Below are positions 7,362-17,005 of a stretch of DNA of 17,012 bases, in pieces; positions within the stretch are counted from its first letter, which is position 1; each line of letters starts with the position of its first letter. A program made the translations under genes and the position numbers. Source of the stretch: JAUWZS01 sp964423085 (GTDB lineage Archaea; Aenigmatarchaeota; Aenigmatarchaeia; CG10238-14; SCSR01). The stretch spans positions 1-17,012 of the forward strand of contig CAYRDB010000013.1 of the NCBI GenBank assembly GCA_964423085.1, given 5' to 3'. The notes beneath the pieces are model-generated. The model made no database searches. It saw nothing but the letters and a program-made list of their open reading frames with translations, and was not told the origin of the DNA.

Positions 7362-7583
7362 ATGTCTAAAGACGCAAAATCTGGAGTTAGGAAGCTTTAC
7401 AGATCCGGCAAGGAAAAAATATTGGGCGGAGTCTGCGGAGGAATAGCCGAGCACTTTAACATAGATCCGACAATTGTTAGGGTCTTGTGGATAATCGGCT
7501 CCTTGTTTTGGGGAGCTGCCATATTCATCTATTTGGTGCTATGGCTCATCATACCAATGAACCCCAGCCATAAGAAGAATTAG
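7362..7583 (+). CDS. PspC-domain membrane protein
   Basis: 73 aa, essentially one PspC domain. KLYRSGKEKILGGVCGGIAEHFNIDPTIVRVLW (about 12-44, written here by its key blocks KLYRS, GGVCGGIAEHF and DPTIVRVLW) is the family signature. A hydrophobic segment at about 40-66 follows, ending in LWLIIPM. In bacteria PspC is a membrane sensor of envelope stress that releases phage-shock regulation; stand-alone archaeal copies have no established role. AT-rich sequence overlapping the topoisomerase stop codon lies about 25-30 nt upstream, so this gene could be leaderless or read through from the topoisomerase. The methyltransferase starts 13 nt after its stop, suggesting a common transcript. Confidence 0.9.
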   Translation: MSKDAKSGVRKLYRSGKEKILGGVCGGIAEHFNIDPTIVRVLWIIGSLFWGAAIFIYLVLWLIIPMNPSHKKN

Positions 7584-7596
7584 CTGATTCATTGTT

Positions 7597-8346
7597 ATGA
7601 ACGCTAGCGACTGGGATGCGATAGCGAAAGACTATCACAGTTGCATCGTGAGTCCGTTCCAAGAAGGTGTGATAAACCCGCTTTTCAAGAAAGTTTCAGA
7701 GATAGATACGTCTAATATGGTTGCTGCTGACATAGGATGCGGATGCGGGGACGCGCTCGGTTTTCTTTCTAGCAAGTTTAAAAAAGTGTACGCCATAGAC
7801 TATTCGAAAGCAATGTTGTCGCAGGCAAGGAAGAAATGCAACTCCCCCAATGTGGACTTTTTCTTGAAGGATATGAAAGATTTGTCCGAGTTCGAAAGCA
7901 AGTTCGATGTCGCTGTTTCTGTAAACTCCGTGCTTTTCTCCAATATATCCGATTTGAAGAAGGCGCTGGAATCGATACGAAGCACGATGAAAGACGACGG
8001 GATGTTCTTTGGAATATTCCCTTCAATGGGTTCGATATTGTATCAGGGGTTCCTCATACTTGACGACCAGCTATCAAAGTGCGGTGACGAGCAGTCTGCG
8101 GAGAAAATCACAAAGAGGATACTTGAAAAAGACAGGTATGATTTCGTCAAAGGCACATACGACGACGGCGACTGCGTCCAAAAGTTCTATTACGAGTTTG
8201 AGCTGAAGATTAGGCTCCAGGATGCGGGGTTCAAGAACGTCAAGCTTTCTAAGGTGCTTTATCCATACAGAGAGGACATCAGCGATTTTGAAATGTTCGA
8301 GGGCAGGCCTAAAATGTGGGACTGGTTCGTCACAGCGAGGAAATAA
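7597..8346 (+). CDS. Class I SAM-dependent methyltransferase
   Basis: 249 aa. Motif I, DIGCGCGDALGF, at about 46-57 binds the adenosylmethionine methionine and ribose moieties. The acidic end of strand 2 is AIDYSKAML (about 66-74), and KDMKDL (about 91-96) and FDVAVSVNSVLF (about 104-115) match the following SAM-pocket strands. This is the common Methyltransf_11/25 fold with an about 100-residue C-terminal lid (bearing DYCVQKFYYEFELK-like aromatic residues) that would define the substrate. The substrate cannot be told from sequence; small molecules and lipids are frequent in this group. It is closely spaced after the PspC gene. A weak ribosome-binding site precedes the ATG. Confidence 0.88.
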   Translation: MNASDWDAIAKDYHSCIVSPFQEGVINPLFKKVSEIDTSNMVAADIGCGCGDALGFLSSKFKKVYAIDYSKAMLSQARKKCNSPNVDFFLKDMKDLSEFESKFDVAVSVNSVLFSNISDLKKALESIRSTMKDDGMFFGIFPSMGSILYQGFLILDDQLSKCGDEQSAEKITKRILEKDRYDFVKGTYDDGDCVQKFYYEFELKIRLQDAGFKNVKLSKVLYPYREDISDFEMFEGRPKMWDWFVTARK

Positions 8347-8442
8347 TAACTTAGACTTGCGAAAGCATAAGCATTTCTGTAGTTTGAAATATGCTAGGAT
8401 TTTTGGAAGACTGTTTTAATTATTTTTACAAATTAATATTCA

Positions 8443-9012
8443 ATGCCGTATGACCGTTGGGACGGAAATCTTTATGTCGACGAGACTATGGACAAAGACT
8501 CTGTTCTATCTGTGTCTGTCGAAAGCATAATATGGATAGCTGCTGGAATCGGAGTGAGCAAATACATTCCATATAAAGGGTACAGAACAAAGCTGCTTGA
8601 ATGGTGTGGCGTCGCATATTGCAGCGAATCTCATAGTTCCGGCTCTGCCGCATGGAGGACTTTATCGAAGATGACATGCGACTGCGTGATAAAATATTTC
8701 TTCGAAATGAGAGCCGATAATGTCTATGTGTGCAGCCAGATAGGGAAATACATAAAGAACGACATAGGACATATCACCCGTAGTTCTGGGCGAATTCCCC
8801 AGCTGAAAAAGCTAGAAAAATCCATAGTTCCACTTGAAAGGCGCAAGTCCATTCACGACAAGTCTTTGATAAAGCCATATTATTGCAAGCAGGATGTTGG
8901 AAAAAAATTGAGAAATATGGTCGAGTTAAGAATAGGTCCTAATGCCATGAAAAGGATGCTGGAAGGCGAGCTATATGATATAAAGAACTCGGTTGTGTTA
9001 AATCCTCTTTGA
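8443..9012 (+). CDS. Unrecognised protein, 189 aa
   Basis: No family recognised. A moderately hydrophobic helix with SVESIIWIAAGIGV lies at about 26-39, followed by a Cys-rich stretch (WCGVAYCSES, then MTCDCV), and a basic C-terminal half. Codon choice resembles the neighbouring genes, which supports a real gene. AT-rich TTTTAATTATT near 8415-8425 is about 24 nt upstream of the ATG and could be the TATA box of a leaderless mRNA. The last 15 nt overlap the 3' end of elp3 on the opposite strand. The Cys residues could bind metal, but their spacing matches no zinc or iron-sulfur motif I know. Confidence 0.6.
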   Translation: MPYDRWDGNLYVDETMDKDSVLSVSVESIIWIAAGIGVSKYIPYKGYRTKLLEWCGVAYCSESHSSGSAAWRTLSKMTCDCVIKYFFEMRADNVYVCSQIGKYIKNDIGHITRSSGRIPQLKKLEKSIVPLERRKSIHDKSLIKPYYCKQDVGKKLRNMVELRIGPNAMKRMLEGELYDIKNSVVLNPL

Positions 9013-10545
9013 CATGTATACGCCTTCTTTTTCATAACCCCTTTTTCTGTAGTATTCCCGCACCCCAACGCCGCTGATTATGGTAATCTTGTCGCATCCT
9101 AGATTTTTCGCTATTTTCTCGGCCTCGGATATCAGAAGTGATCCGAACCCCCTGTGCTGGCACGCCCCGTTGCTGTCCTTTCCTATTCCGACAGACTGCC
9201 CGTAAACATGCAGTTCCCTTATCAGTGCAGTCCCTTTCAGTATTTCATCCATGAAAGGCTCGTCCGGTATTCTCAGCCTGAGGAACCCGACAAGCGTGTT
9301 GTTTTTCTTGTCTTCGAAACTCAGGAAGAACTCCTTGCCGCCGGACGCTTCGTATTCAGTCCTGTAGAGCTTGACGTTTTCATAATCTACGGCTTTTCCC
9401 CTTCCGGCTTCCCTGTGGCGTATCTCCTTTATTTCTATTCCCGATTTGACAGCGCTTCTCTCCACAAGCTCTCTGAGGTTGTTCTTTTTCACGCCAGCTT
9501 CTATTTCTCCCACAGCCATTGTCCTCTGCATCCTTGCTATTCTGCAGTATTCTGGTATGTAGATGAACCCCTTTGTTATGACATCTATAGCATCTTCCGT
9601 GTCCATTGGAGAGTATTCGCCCGCTTTCCACATTTCGTAAAGCCTAGTGCCCTTTACTACGAGCGTCGGGTATATCTTCAGCGCGTCCGGCTTGAAAGAC
9701 TGGTCTTCAAAAAGTACATTGAACTGTTCCACGTCCATGTTTCTATCCGAGCCTGGAAGGCCTATCATCATATGGTAGTTGACCTTTAGTCCGGAATCCT
9801 TTGCCAGCTTTGTAGCAACTTTGACATCGTCCAATGTGTGCATCCTTTCTGCGGCGTCCAAAACTTTCTGGTACACTGACTGCACTCCAATCTCTACCAT
9901 GGTCGTCCCGTATTCTAGCATCTCCCTTATATGGCTCTCTTTGCAAAAGTCCGGTCTCGTCTCGATTATTATTCCTATGCACCTTTTTTCTGCGGTCTCG
10001 TTCAGTTTTTTCGCTTCTTCGAGTGTTTCGGAGTCCCTTCCATTCAGTGCGTCGAATATTCTTTTCATAAAATTCTTTTTGTATTCGTTTTCAAGCGCAA
10101 GAAAAGTGCCCCCTATTATCACTATCTGCACTTTGTCGGTTGGGTGGCCCATCAGGGAGTACTGATTAAGCCTGTTTCTGACCTGCCTGTAAGGGTCGTA
10201 TTCGTTCCTTTTCGCTCTCATTATAGCAGGTTCTGTTCCAGTGTAGCTCTTTGGCGAGCCTTCGACTTTAGGGCAGTACACGCACCTTCCCGGACACTCG
10301 GCCGGCTTTGGCACAACAGTTATCACCGAAACTCCTGATGCTGTCCTCACGGGTTTTAGAAGCAGCACGCTTTCCAAATACATTCTCTCCTCTTTTGTAC
10401 ACTCTCCCAGTATCTGAACATTTGTCGGTATCGTTCCCGCTCTTTTGCTTTTGCATATTTTCTTAGCTACAGACATCACTTTCTCTTTAGACAATTTTTC
10501 AGTCTTCATGAGCGCTTCCACTATCTCCCTAAGGTTCTCTTTCAT
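8998..10545 (-). CDS. elp3: Elp3: radical SAM / acetyltransferase for tRNA wobble uridine
   Basis: 515 aa. Elp3 adds a carboxymethyl-type group to C5 of U34 using acetyl-CoA and a SAM-derived radical; in archaea it works without the other Elongator subunits. The N-terminal tRNA-binding region includes NVQIL (42-46) and KPVRTASGVSVITVV (64-78). The [4Fe-4S] motif is C84-x3-C88-x2-C91, with one residue fewer between the first two cysteines than in the CPHGxCxYC form common in the family. SYTGTEPAIMRAKRNEYDPY and IIGGTFLAL are characteristic Elp3 blocks. The C-terminal GNAT domain (about 380-515) has the acetyl-CoA loop QHRGFGSLL and ends YYRKRGYEKEGVYM. The start lies 4 nt downstream of the stop of the asparagine-synthetase-like gene, so they form one operon. 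The product is inferred from family knowledge. Confidence 0.97.
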   Translation of the reverse strand: MKENLREIVEALMKTEKLSKEKVMSVAKKICKSKRAGTIPTNVQILGECTKEERMYLESVLLLKPVRTASGVSVITVVPKPAECPGRCVYCPKVEGSPKSYTGTEPAIMRAKRNEYDPYRQVRNRLNQYSLMGHPTDKVQIVIIGGTFLALENEYKKNFMKRIFDALNGRDSETLEEAKKLNETAEKRCIGIIIETRPDFCKESHIREMLEYGTTMVEIGVQSVYQKVLDAAERMHTLDDVKVATKLAKDSGLKVNYHMMIGLPGSDRNMDVEQFNVLFEDQSFKPDALKIYPTLVVKGTRLYEMWKAGEYSPMDTEDAIDVITKGFIYIPEYCRIARMQRTMAVGEIEAGVKKNNLRELVERSAVKSGIEIKEIRHREAGRGKAVDYENVKLYRTEYEASGGKEFFLSFEDKKNNTLVGFLRLRIPDEPFMDEILKGTALIRELHVYGQSVGIGKDSNGACQHRGFGSLLISEAEKIAKNLGCDKITIISGVGVREYYRKRGYEKEGVYMSKRI

Positions 10546-10549
10546 AAAA

Positions 10550-11365
10550 TCACTTCAAGCTTGCTATGTACGCCTCTATCTCGCTACCGAATCCGAGCTT
10601 TTTCGAATCCGCCCTTTTGAATCCGCGAATCTTCGCCAGCTTTACCATGGCTTTCTGCAGTCCCGAGCTGTACTGGAAAGCCTTCTTTGGCTTTAGGGCA
10701 GACTCTTTTGGTACTCCAATTTCCAAAGCAGCCTCCCTCACTGCATGCTTTCTCAAGTCTTCCTGCCTTCCCCGTATTTTTGACTCAATCGGCAGAGACA
10801 GTGCGAATTCAACGAACCTGTCCGAAAGGAGCGGATATTCCGCCTCTATGCCGAACTTGTATGCGATTTTGTCAACCTCTTTCTTGTCATTCTTTGCTGT
10901 ATCCAAGAGCTCCAGCATGCAACGCTCTATTTTTTTCCTGTCTGGAAAAAGATTCTTGTATCGGCTGTATCCACAGAACAGCTCGTCGCTTCCGTTCGCA
11001 GACACTATCTGTTTTATTCCCAATTCCTTGGCGAGCTTGAACACGTAGTAGAAGCATACACAGTTGCCGAACCTCGCTATCCTTCCGAAATCAATTGTTT
11101 CAAGCACGTCTTTCATTCCAGATTCAAGTTCGTCCAAACTAACGTTCCTTGAGCATACTCTCATGCCCATAGAATCTGCGATTTTTCCTGCGAACTCTAT
11201 GTCCGATTCGCTGTCGAAACCTATTGTAACAAGCGTTATTTTTTTTCCTGCGTCGGAAAGCGCTTTCGCGACAAGAGAGCTGTCCACCCCGCCAGAGAAA
11301 GCCAGTCCAGCGCCGCTTTCCACGTTTTTCAGCGCCTCGTTAAGCTCGTCTTTCAGGTCTGGCAT
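10550..11365 (-). CDS. Asparagine-synthetase-like PP-loop ATPase without glutaminase domain
   Basis: 271 aa, corresponding to the C-terminal synthetase domain of AsnB. The PP-loop SGGVDSS is at 24-30, the second ATP/substrate motif NGSDELFCGYSRY follows near 125-137, EYPLLSDRFVEFALSLP lies near 176-192, and KPKKAFQYSSGL is near the end. These enzymes adenylate a carboxylate and attack it with ammonia. The N-terminal glutamine amidotransferase domain of AsnB is absent, so it would need free ammonia or a partner. The reading frame runs almost into elp3 (4-nt gap). Together with the chemistry, this raises the possibility that its substrate is the carboxymethyl group made by Elp3 rather than aspartate. 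TTTTAAG at 11389-11396 lies about 27 nt before the ATG, giving a possible leaderless promoter of its own. Confidence 0.88.
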   Translation of the reverse strand: MPDLKDELNEALKNVESGAGLAFSGGVDSSLVAKALSDAGKKITLVTIGFDSESDIEFAGKIADSMGMRVCSRNVSLDELESGMKDVLETIDFGRIARFGNCVCFYYVFKLAKELGIKQIVSANGSDELFCGYSRYKNLFPDRKKIERCMLELLDTAKNDKKEVDKIAYKFGIEAEYPLLSDRFVEFALSLPIESKIRGRQEDLRKHAVREAALEIGVPKESALKPKKAFQYSSGLQKAMVKLAKIRGFKRADSKKLGFGSEIEAYIASLK

Positions 11366-11407
11366 ATCTTTGATTAGCGCCTGAAAAACTTAAAACTTGA
11401 TTGCGCG

Positions 11408-11500
11408 CTAGTACCCCATCTTCTCGGTCTTTGAGCCGCATTCCGGGCAGACCTTGTCTTTGTTTCCGTATTCCCTGTTGCACCTTTTGCAGTATCTCAT
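11408..11500 (-). CDS. 30-aa zinc-ribbon microprotein
   Basis: A very short frame encodes 30 residues starting MRYCKRCNREYG and ending with a TAG. C4-x2-C7 and C18-x2-C21 form a four-cysteine zinc ribbon with knuckles CKRC and CPEC. Two in-frame GTG codons at 11501-11509 could extend it by up to three residues; a stop at 11525-11527 closes the frame. Four correctly spaced cysteines in so short a frame are unlikely by chance, and the gene lies upstream of the AsnB-like/elp3 pair in the same orientation (42-nt gap). It could be an accessory or RNA-binding subunit of that pair. It does not match RpoP or L40e spacing as I know it. Confidence 0.65.
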   Translation of the reverse strand: MRYCKRCNREYGNKDKVCPECGSKTEKMGY

Positions 11501-11589
11501 CACTTTCACTTCTTTACGCGCTATCTAATAATGGAACAATCTCTAAAATAAATGATACGCATCCAATGCCTGGTTTAAACTTTAGAACA

Positions 11590-11769
11590 CTAGTTTTCGT
11601 CTACGATGTATCCGTAGTTTTTCAGAAGCTGGTTCTTTAGTTTCGCGTTGATTTTCTTCTTAGATTTTACGCTCTTCGCGCCGTCCTTGTACTTTTGACT
11701 GACAATTTCTCTCTCAGCTCTGGACCCCTTAAGGCCCATGCGCAAGGATTTTATGTAATCTTCTTCCAT
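11590..11769 (-). CDS. Small basic protein of unknown function
   Basis: 59 aa from the ATG at 11769, chosen because GGAAGTG lies 6 nt upstream; ATGs at 11784 and 11820 would extend it. It begins MEEDYIKSLRMGLKGSR and is rich in Lys and Arg, with helical periodicity through residues 10-50 (SQKYKDGAKSVKSKKKINAK) and a hydrophobic LLKNYGYIVD end. No family is recognised. It sits immediately downstream of the 23S rRNA 3' processing stem, on the same strand, so it may be expressed by readthrough or from a TATA-like element near 11832-11840. A basic protein here could bind RNA or DNA, but nothing in the sequence proves it. Confidence 0.5.
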   Translation of the reverse strand: MEEDYIKSLRMGLKGSRAEREIVSQKYKDGAKSVKSKKKINAKLKNQLLKNYGYIVDEN

Positions 11770-11810
11770 GTTAAACACTTCCATATACCTGTTCAAAGGA
11801 TAATGAAAAA

Positions 11811-11841
11811 AGACTACCATAGGATCAAACTATTTATCAAA
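11811..11841 (-). other. 3' half of pre-23S processing stem with BHB bulge
   Basis: 11811-11832 is an exact 22-nt inverted repeat of 14951-14972, across the whole 23S gene. The inner side has a 3-nt bulge (AAA, complement of 11833-11835) and then TTTGAT (complement of 11836-11841), forming the bulge-helix-bulge cut by archaeal splicing endonuclease. Six T residues on the transcribed strand (complement of 11806-11811) follow directly and can act as terminator. Confidence 0.85.
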
Positions 11842-14941
<3,100 letters not shown>

Positions 14942-14972
14942 CTCCTTGACTAGTTTGATCCTATGGTAGTCT
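14942..14972 (-). other. 5' half of pre-23S processing stem with BHB bulge
   Basis: This pairs with 11811-11841. The outer 22 bp are perfect (14951-14972). GTCAAG (complement of 14945-14950) forms the central helix, with four Watson-Crick pairs and a G-U at each end. GAG (complement of 14942-14944) is the second 3-nt bulge, on the opposite strand from the first. This opposite-side geometry is that of a canonical archaeal BHB. Confidence 0.85.
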
Positions 14973-15285
14973 CATAAAAACCGGCTCATTTAGACAGTTC
15001 GGTCCTCACCCGCCGAACAGCGCCTTTTTTGCCCACGGCACTGCCTTAATCGACGTCAGAGCTTCTGTTATAGTCACAGCCTCGACACTTCAACCCCGAT
15101 GTTCACTCGGGATTTGCATGTATACCGTTATCGCTATGACTAGAACGCTCACGCCACCGTTAGGTGACAAGCCAAAGCCCAGCATCGCAAGGTGTCCTTG
15201 TCATCATCAGGTCAGAAAAAGAACACGCTCATCGCTAGGCAGAGGCAAATGCGAGCGTTTATTCTTGCATAGCGACACCGATAAA
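14973..15285 (-). ncRNA. Structured pre-23S leader or separate ncRNA
   Basis: About 310 nt without a coding frame lie between the rRNA promoter and the processing stem. The transcribed strand folds well. CGCTATG (15274-15268) pairs with CATAGCG (15138-15132), and AACGCTC (15259-15253) with GAGCGTT (15150-15144). CAAGG-ACA-CCTTG, CCCGA-7-TCGGG, CAGTGCC/GGCGCTG and GTTCGG-10-CCGAAC are further stems. A box-C-like ATGATGA is at 15207-15201. I found none of the conserved sequence blocks of tRNA, 5S, SRP RNA or RNase P RNA. It is most simply a long leader of the rRNA transcript. Confidence 0.45.
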
Positions 15286-15305
15286 CAATAGATAGACCCT
15301 ACTAA

Positions 15306-15313
15306 GATATAAA
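15306..15313 (-). promoter_or_regulatory. Probable rRNA promoter TATA box
   Basis: TTTATATC on the minus strand gives a predicted start near 15283. A GCGGC-ATT-GCCGC hairpin (15330-15342) lies just upstream, between this box and the stop of the preceding gene; it has no U-tract, so it is not a clear terminator. Confidence 0.5.
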
Positions 15314-15357
15314 CCTTACGAACATCCTAGCGGCATTGCCGCAAGTTTCCTAATAAG

Positions 15358-16026
15358 TTATTTGTATGGCATATCCGGCCTTTTGCCTTTTATCCAGCTA
15401 ACATTGTTCAGAAGTTCCTTGAATTTTCCGAATCCTTTGTTGTTGGGTTCGAGGTGGTTGGCGCCGACTATTATTATGGAGTTCTCATCTTTTTTTGGCG
15501 GATTTTTCTCAATCACATCTACCCAATACATTTCCCTCTGTCTTTGCGCCCATCCGTATGATAGGTTATCTTCTATGTTTCCCTTGTCCAGCATGCCTAG
15601 AAGCATGTCGTAATAATTGCATCCGTCGTCCAAATGCACGATAGTCTTGTTCCTGGTGTATTTTTCTATATGAGGTTCAACGTGGCCAGATCGCCCTTCT
15701 ATATAGAAAACATCCGGCTTCAGATTTTCAATAACATTTTTCTGCGCCTCAACAATCCTTTGTTTGTATACATTCTGTTCTGAACGCTCATTTAGCAAGT
15801 CAGCTATATTTCTGATGGAGTCGCTCATTAATGGCAGTTCCACGATTCTGTAATTCGGGTCTTGGACAGCCTTTATTAGGTGGTCTTTGAGGCTTCCATC
15901 CACAAAGTTTTTTCCGTAAATCGAATAAAGATTGTTTATTTCTTTTCTCATTTCCTCATCAGCGACGCTTATGGCGTCTCTGATAGTGGATGTGTGGGCT
16001 TCTTCAAAAACGACGATTTTTGACAT
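15358..16026 (-). CDS. EreA/ChaN/TraB-like protein of unknown function
   Basis: 222 aa from ATG 16026, which has GGTG at 7-nt spacing; the ATG at 16032 (2 residues longer) overlaps the upstream stop as ATGA and is the alternative. Numbering from 16032, it shows four blocks in the order known for the erythromycin-esterase/ChaN/TraB-Tiki superfamily: FEEAH (9-13), FYIEGRSGHVE (109-119), QRQREMYWVDVIEK (163-176) and VGANHLEPNNKG (189-200). In that fold the Glu and His residues bind metal or act in hydrolysis. Similarity is at motif level only, so the family call is an inference. There is no signal peptide or membrane segment, so it should be cytoplasmic. It is the last gene of a three-gene operon with a phosphoribosyltransferase-like protein and an RHH regulator. 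Confidence 0.6.
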   Translation of the reverse strand: MSKIVVFEEAHTSTIRDAISVADEEMRKEINNLYSIYGKNFVDGSLKDHLIKAVQDPNYRIVELPLMSDSIRNIADLLNERSEQNVYKQRIVEAQKNVIENLKPDVFYIEGRSGHVEPHIEKYTRNKTIVHLDDGCNYYDMLLGMLDKGNIEDNLSYGWAQRQREMYWVDVIEKNPPKKDENSIIIVGANHLEPNNKGFGKFKELLNNVSWIKGKRPDMPYK

Positions 16027-16028
16027 TT

Positions 16029-16823
16029 TCATACACCTTTCTTATCAGATACCTCGAAGTTTTGACAGCTTTCATCTTTGATTATTTTTTCCAGCTTTCT
16101 TACCTCAAAATACTCATCAACACCCTTCTCTATCTCCTTCAAAACATTGTCCCAGAGCTTGTTTTCCTCGAACATAACATCCGGCTCTACTATTTTGTAT
16201 ATTTTACCATCCCTTTTGCTGATTTTCCTGCCTACTTCCGTGATATAGCTTATCGGGTATATTTCGTCATTGTCAAAAGTTATTATCTTTCCCTCGATAG
16301 GATAGTGGAAAACATTACTCAGCTTCTGTATTCTTGGGTTGAGTAGTCTGCCGCTATTTCCGACAAGTATGTATAGTTCCACTGGAAGAGTCCTCCAATA
16401 GAATCTCTTCCAATCGCGGTCCTCGCTATAGTCCATCACACCTTTTTTTACGTTGTCAAAAACCATCTTTGAGCATGAGCCGCTTGCAGCTTCGTCAACT
16501 ACCGCTATGGCTTCGTATTTTCGTCTTCCGTACTCTTTTTTCATAGTCGCATGTATGCTTTCCTCTATGAACGTGTCTCGATCTTTGACTATGGACGACG
16601 CTGGTAGGTATATGACACTCTCTTCATAGCTACCTTCTCCTCTATCTTTCATGATTTTGTGAAACCCGTAGCTGATGCCTTTCCATATAGGAAGGCCTCC
16701 CCTGAAAGGAACTACAAAAAGAACATCTTCCGGATTTTTGTGAAGGTACACTATATCCTCTGATATTTTTCCACATGCATTGCCTATGTAGTTCAAGCTC
16801 TTGTCCAATCCTTCTAGTGTCAT
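16029..16823 (-). CDS. Phosphoribosyltransferase-like protein
   Basis: 264 aa. The strand-loop VPFRGGLPIW (38-47) corresponds to the early RGG-type pyrophosphate-binding loop of type I phosphoribosyltransferases. AIAVVDEAASGSCSKMV (105-121) corresponds to the PRPP-binding motif, with D110-E111 as the acidic pair and ASGS as the phosphate loop. Type I enzymes exchange a base or other nucleophile onto PRPP, and some serve as regulators. The C-terminal about 130 residues (GNSGRLLNPRIQKL, then a charged Glu/Lys helix) match no family I recognise. GGTGA lies 6 nt before the ATG. Both ends overlap their neighbours by ATGA, which implies translational coupling and balanced amounts of the three products. 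Whether it is an enzyme in salvage or part of a conflict system is open. Confidence 0.65.
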   Translation of the reverse strand: MTLEGLDKSLNYIGNACGKISEDIVYLHKNPEDVLFVVPFRGGLPIWKGISYGFHKIMKDRGEGSYEESVIYLPASSIVKDRDTFIEESIHATMKKEYGRRKYEAIAVVDEAASGSCSKMVFDNVKKGVMDYSEDRDWKRFYWRTLPVELYILVGNSGRLLNPRIQKLSNVFHYPIEGKIITFDNDEIYPISYITEVGRKISKRDGKIYKIVEPDVMFEENKLWDNVLKEIEKGVDEYFEVRKLEKIIKDESCQNFEVSDKKGV

Positions 16824-16960
16824 CTTTTTTCACCCAAAAAGTTTCTGACAGCCTCCCGTATTACTTCGCTTCTACTCACGAACTTCCCTTCGTTCACTAT
16901 ATTATCCAAGCCTTTCTGCAGGTCTTCTGTCAGGCTGACAAGCACTTTCTTCGTTGCCAT
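16820..16960 (-). CDS. Ribbon-helix-helix transcriptional regulator
   Basis: 46 aa, the minimal RHH (CopG/Arc/NikR-N type) size. KKVLVSLTEDLQKGLDNIV opens with the DNA-contacting strand (residues about 4-10), followed by helix 1 (about 11-23). KFVSRSEVIREAVRNFL (26-42) gives the turn with SRSE and helix 2. Such proteins dimerise, insert the paired strand into the major groove of palindromes, and often repress their own operon. GGTGG is 4 nt before the ATG. The stop overlaps the next start as ATGA. It is the first gene of the operon, so it is well placed as autoregulator acting on the palindrome at 16985-17003. Small RHH proteins are also common as antitoxins, so that role should be kept in mind. 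Confidence 0.85.
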   Translation of the reverse strand: MATKKVLVSLTEDLQKGLDNIVNEGKFVSRSEVIREAVRNFLGEKR

Positions 16961-16984
16961 ATATCCACCGTATATCGTAACTAC

Positions 16985-17005
16985 TATAAAGTGACACTAT
17001 ATAAA
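16985..17005 (-). promoter_or_regulatory. Operator palindrome next to TATA box of the RHH operon
   Basis: TTTATATA (complement of 16998-17005) is the TATA box, with predicted start near 16975 and a leader of about 15 nt. A palindrome centred on base 16994, with the core AGTGACACT and arms matching at 8 of 9 positions (16985-17003), overlaps the box on its downstream side. Binding there would block TBP or polymerase. Confidence 0.6.

Noticed and set aside
9154..9789. 211-codon plus-strand frame opposite elp3
   Set aside because: Antisense shadow of an unambiguous Elp3 coding sequence.
14973..15285. tRNA, 5S, SRP RNA or RNase P RNA in the 23S leader
   Set aside because: No T-loop or acceptor pattern, no 5S core, no GGAA/AGCAG SRP loop and no GAAAGTCC block; the ACAGAAG match alone is too weak for RNase P.
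15330..15342. Intrinsic terminator hairpin after the EreA/ChaN/TraB-like gene
   Set aside because: The GCGGC-ATT-GCCGC stem is perfect but has no following U-tract, and archaeal termination does not need it.
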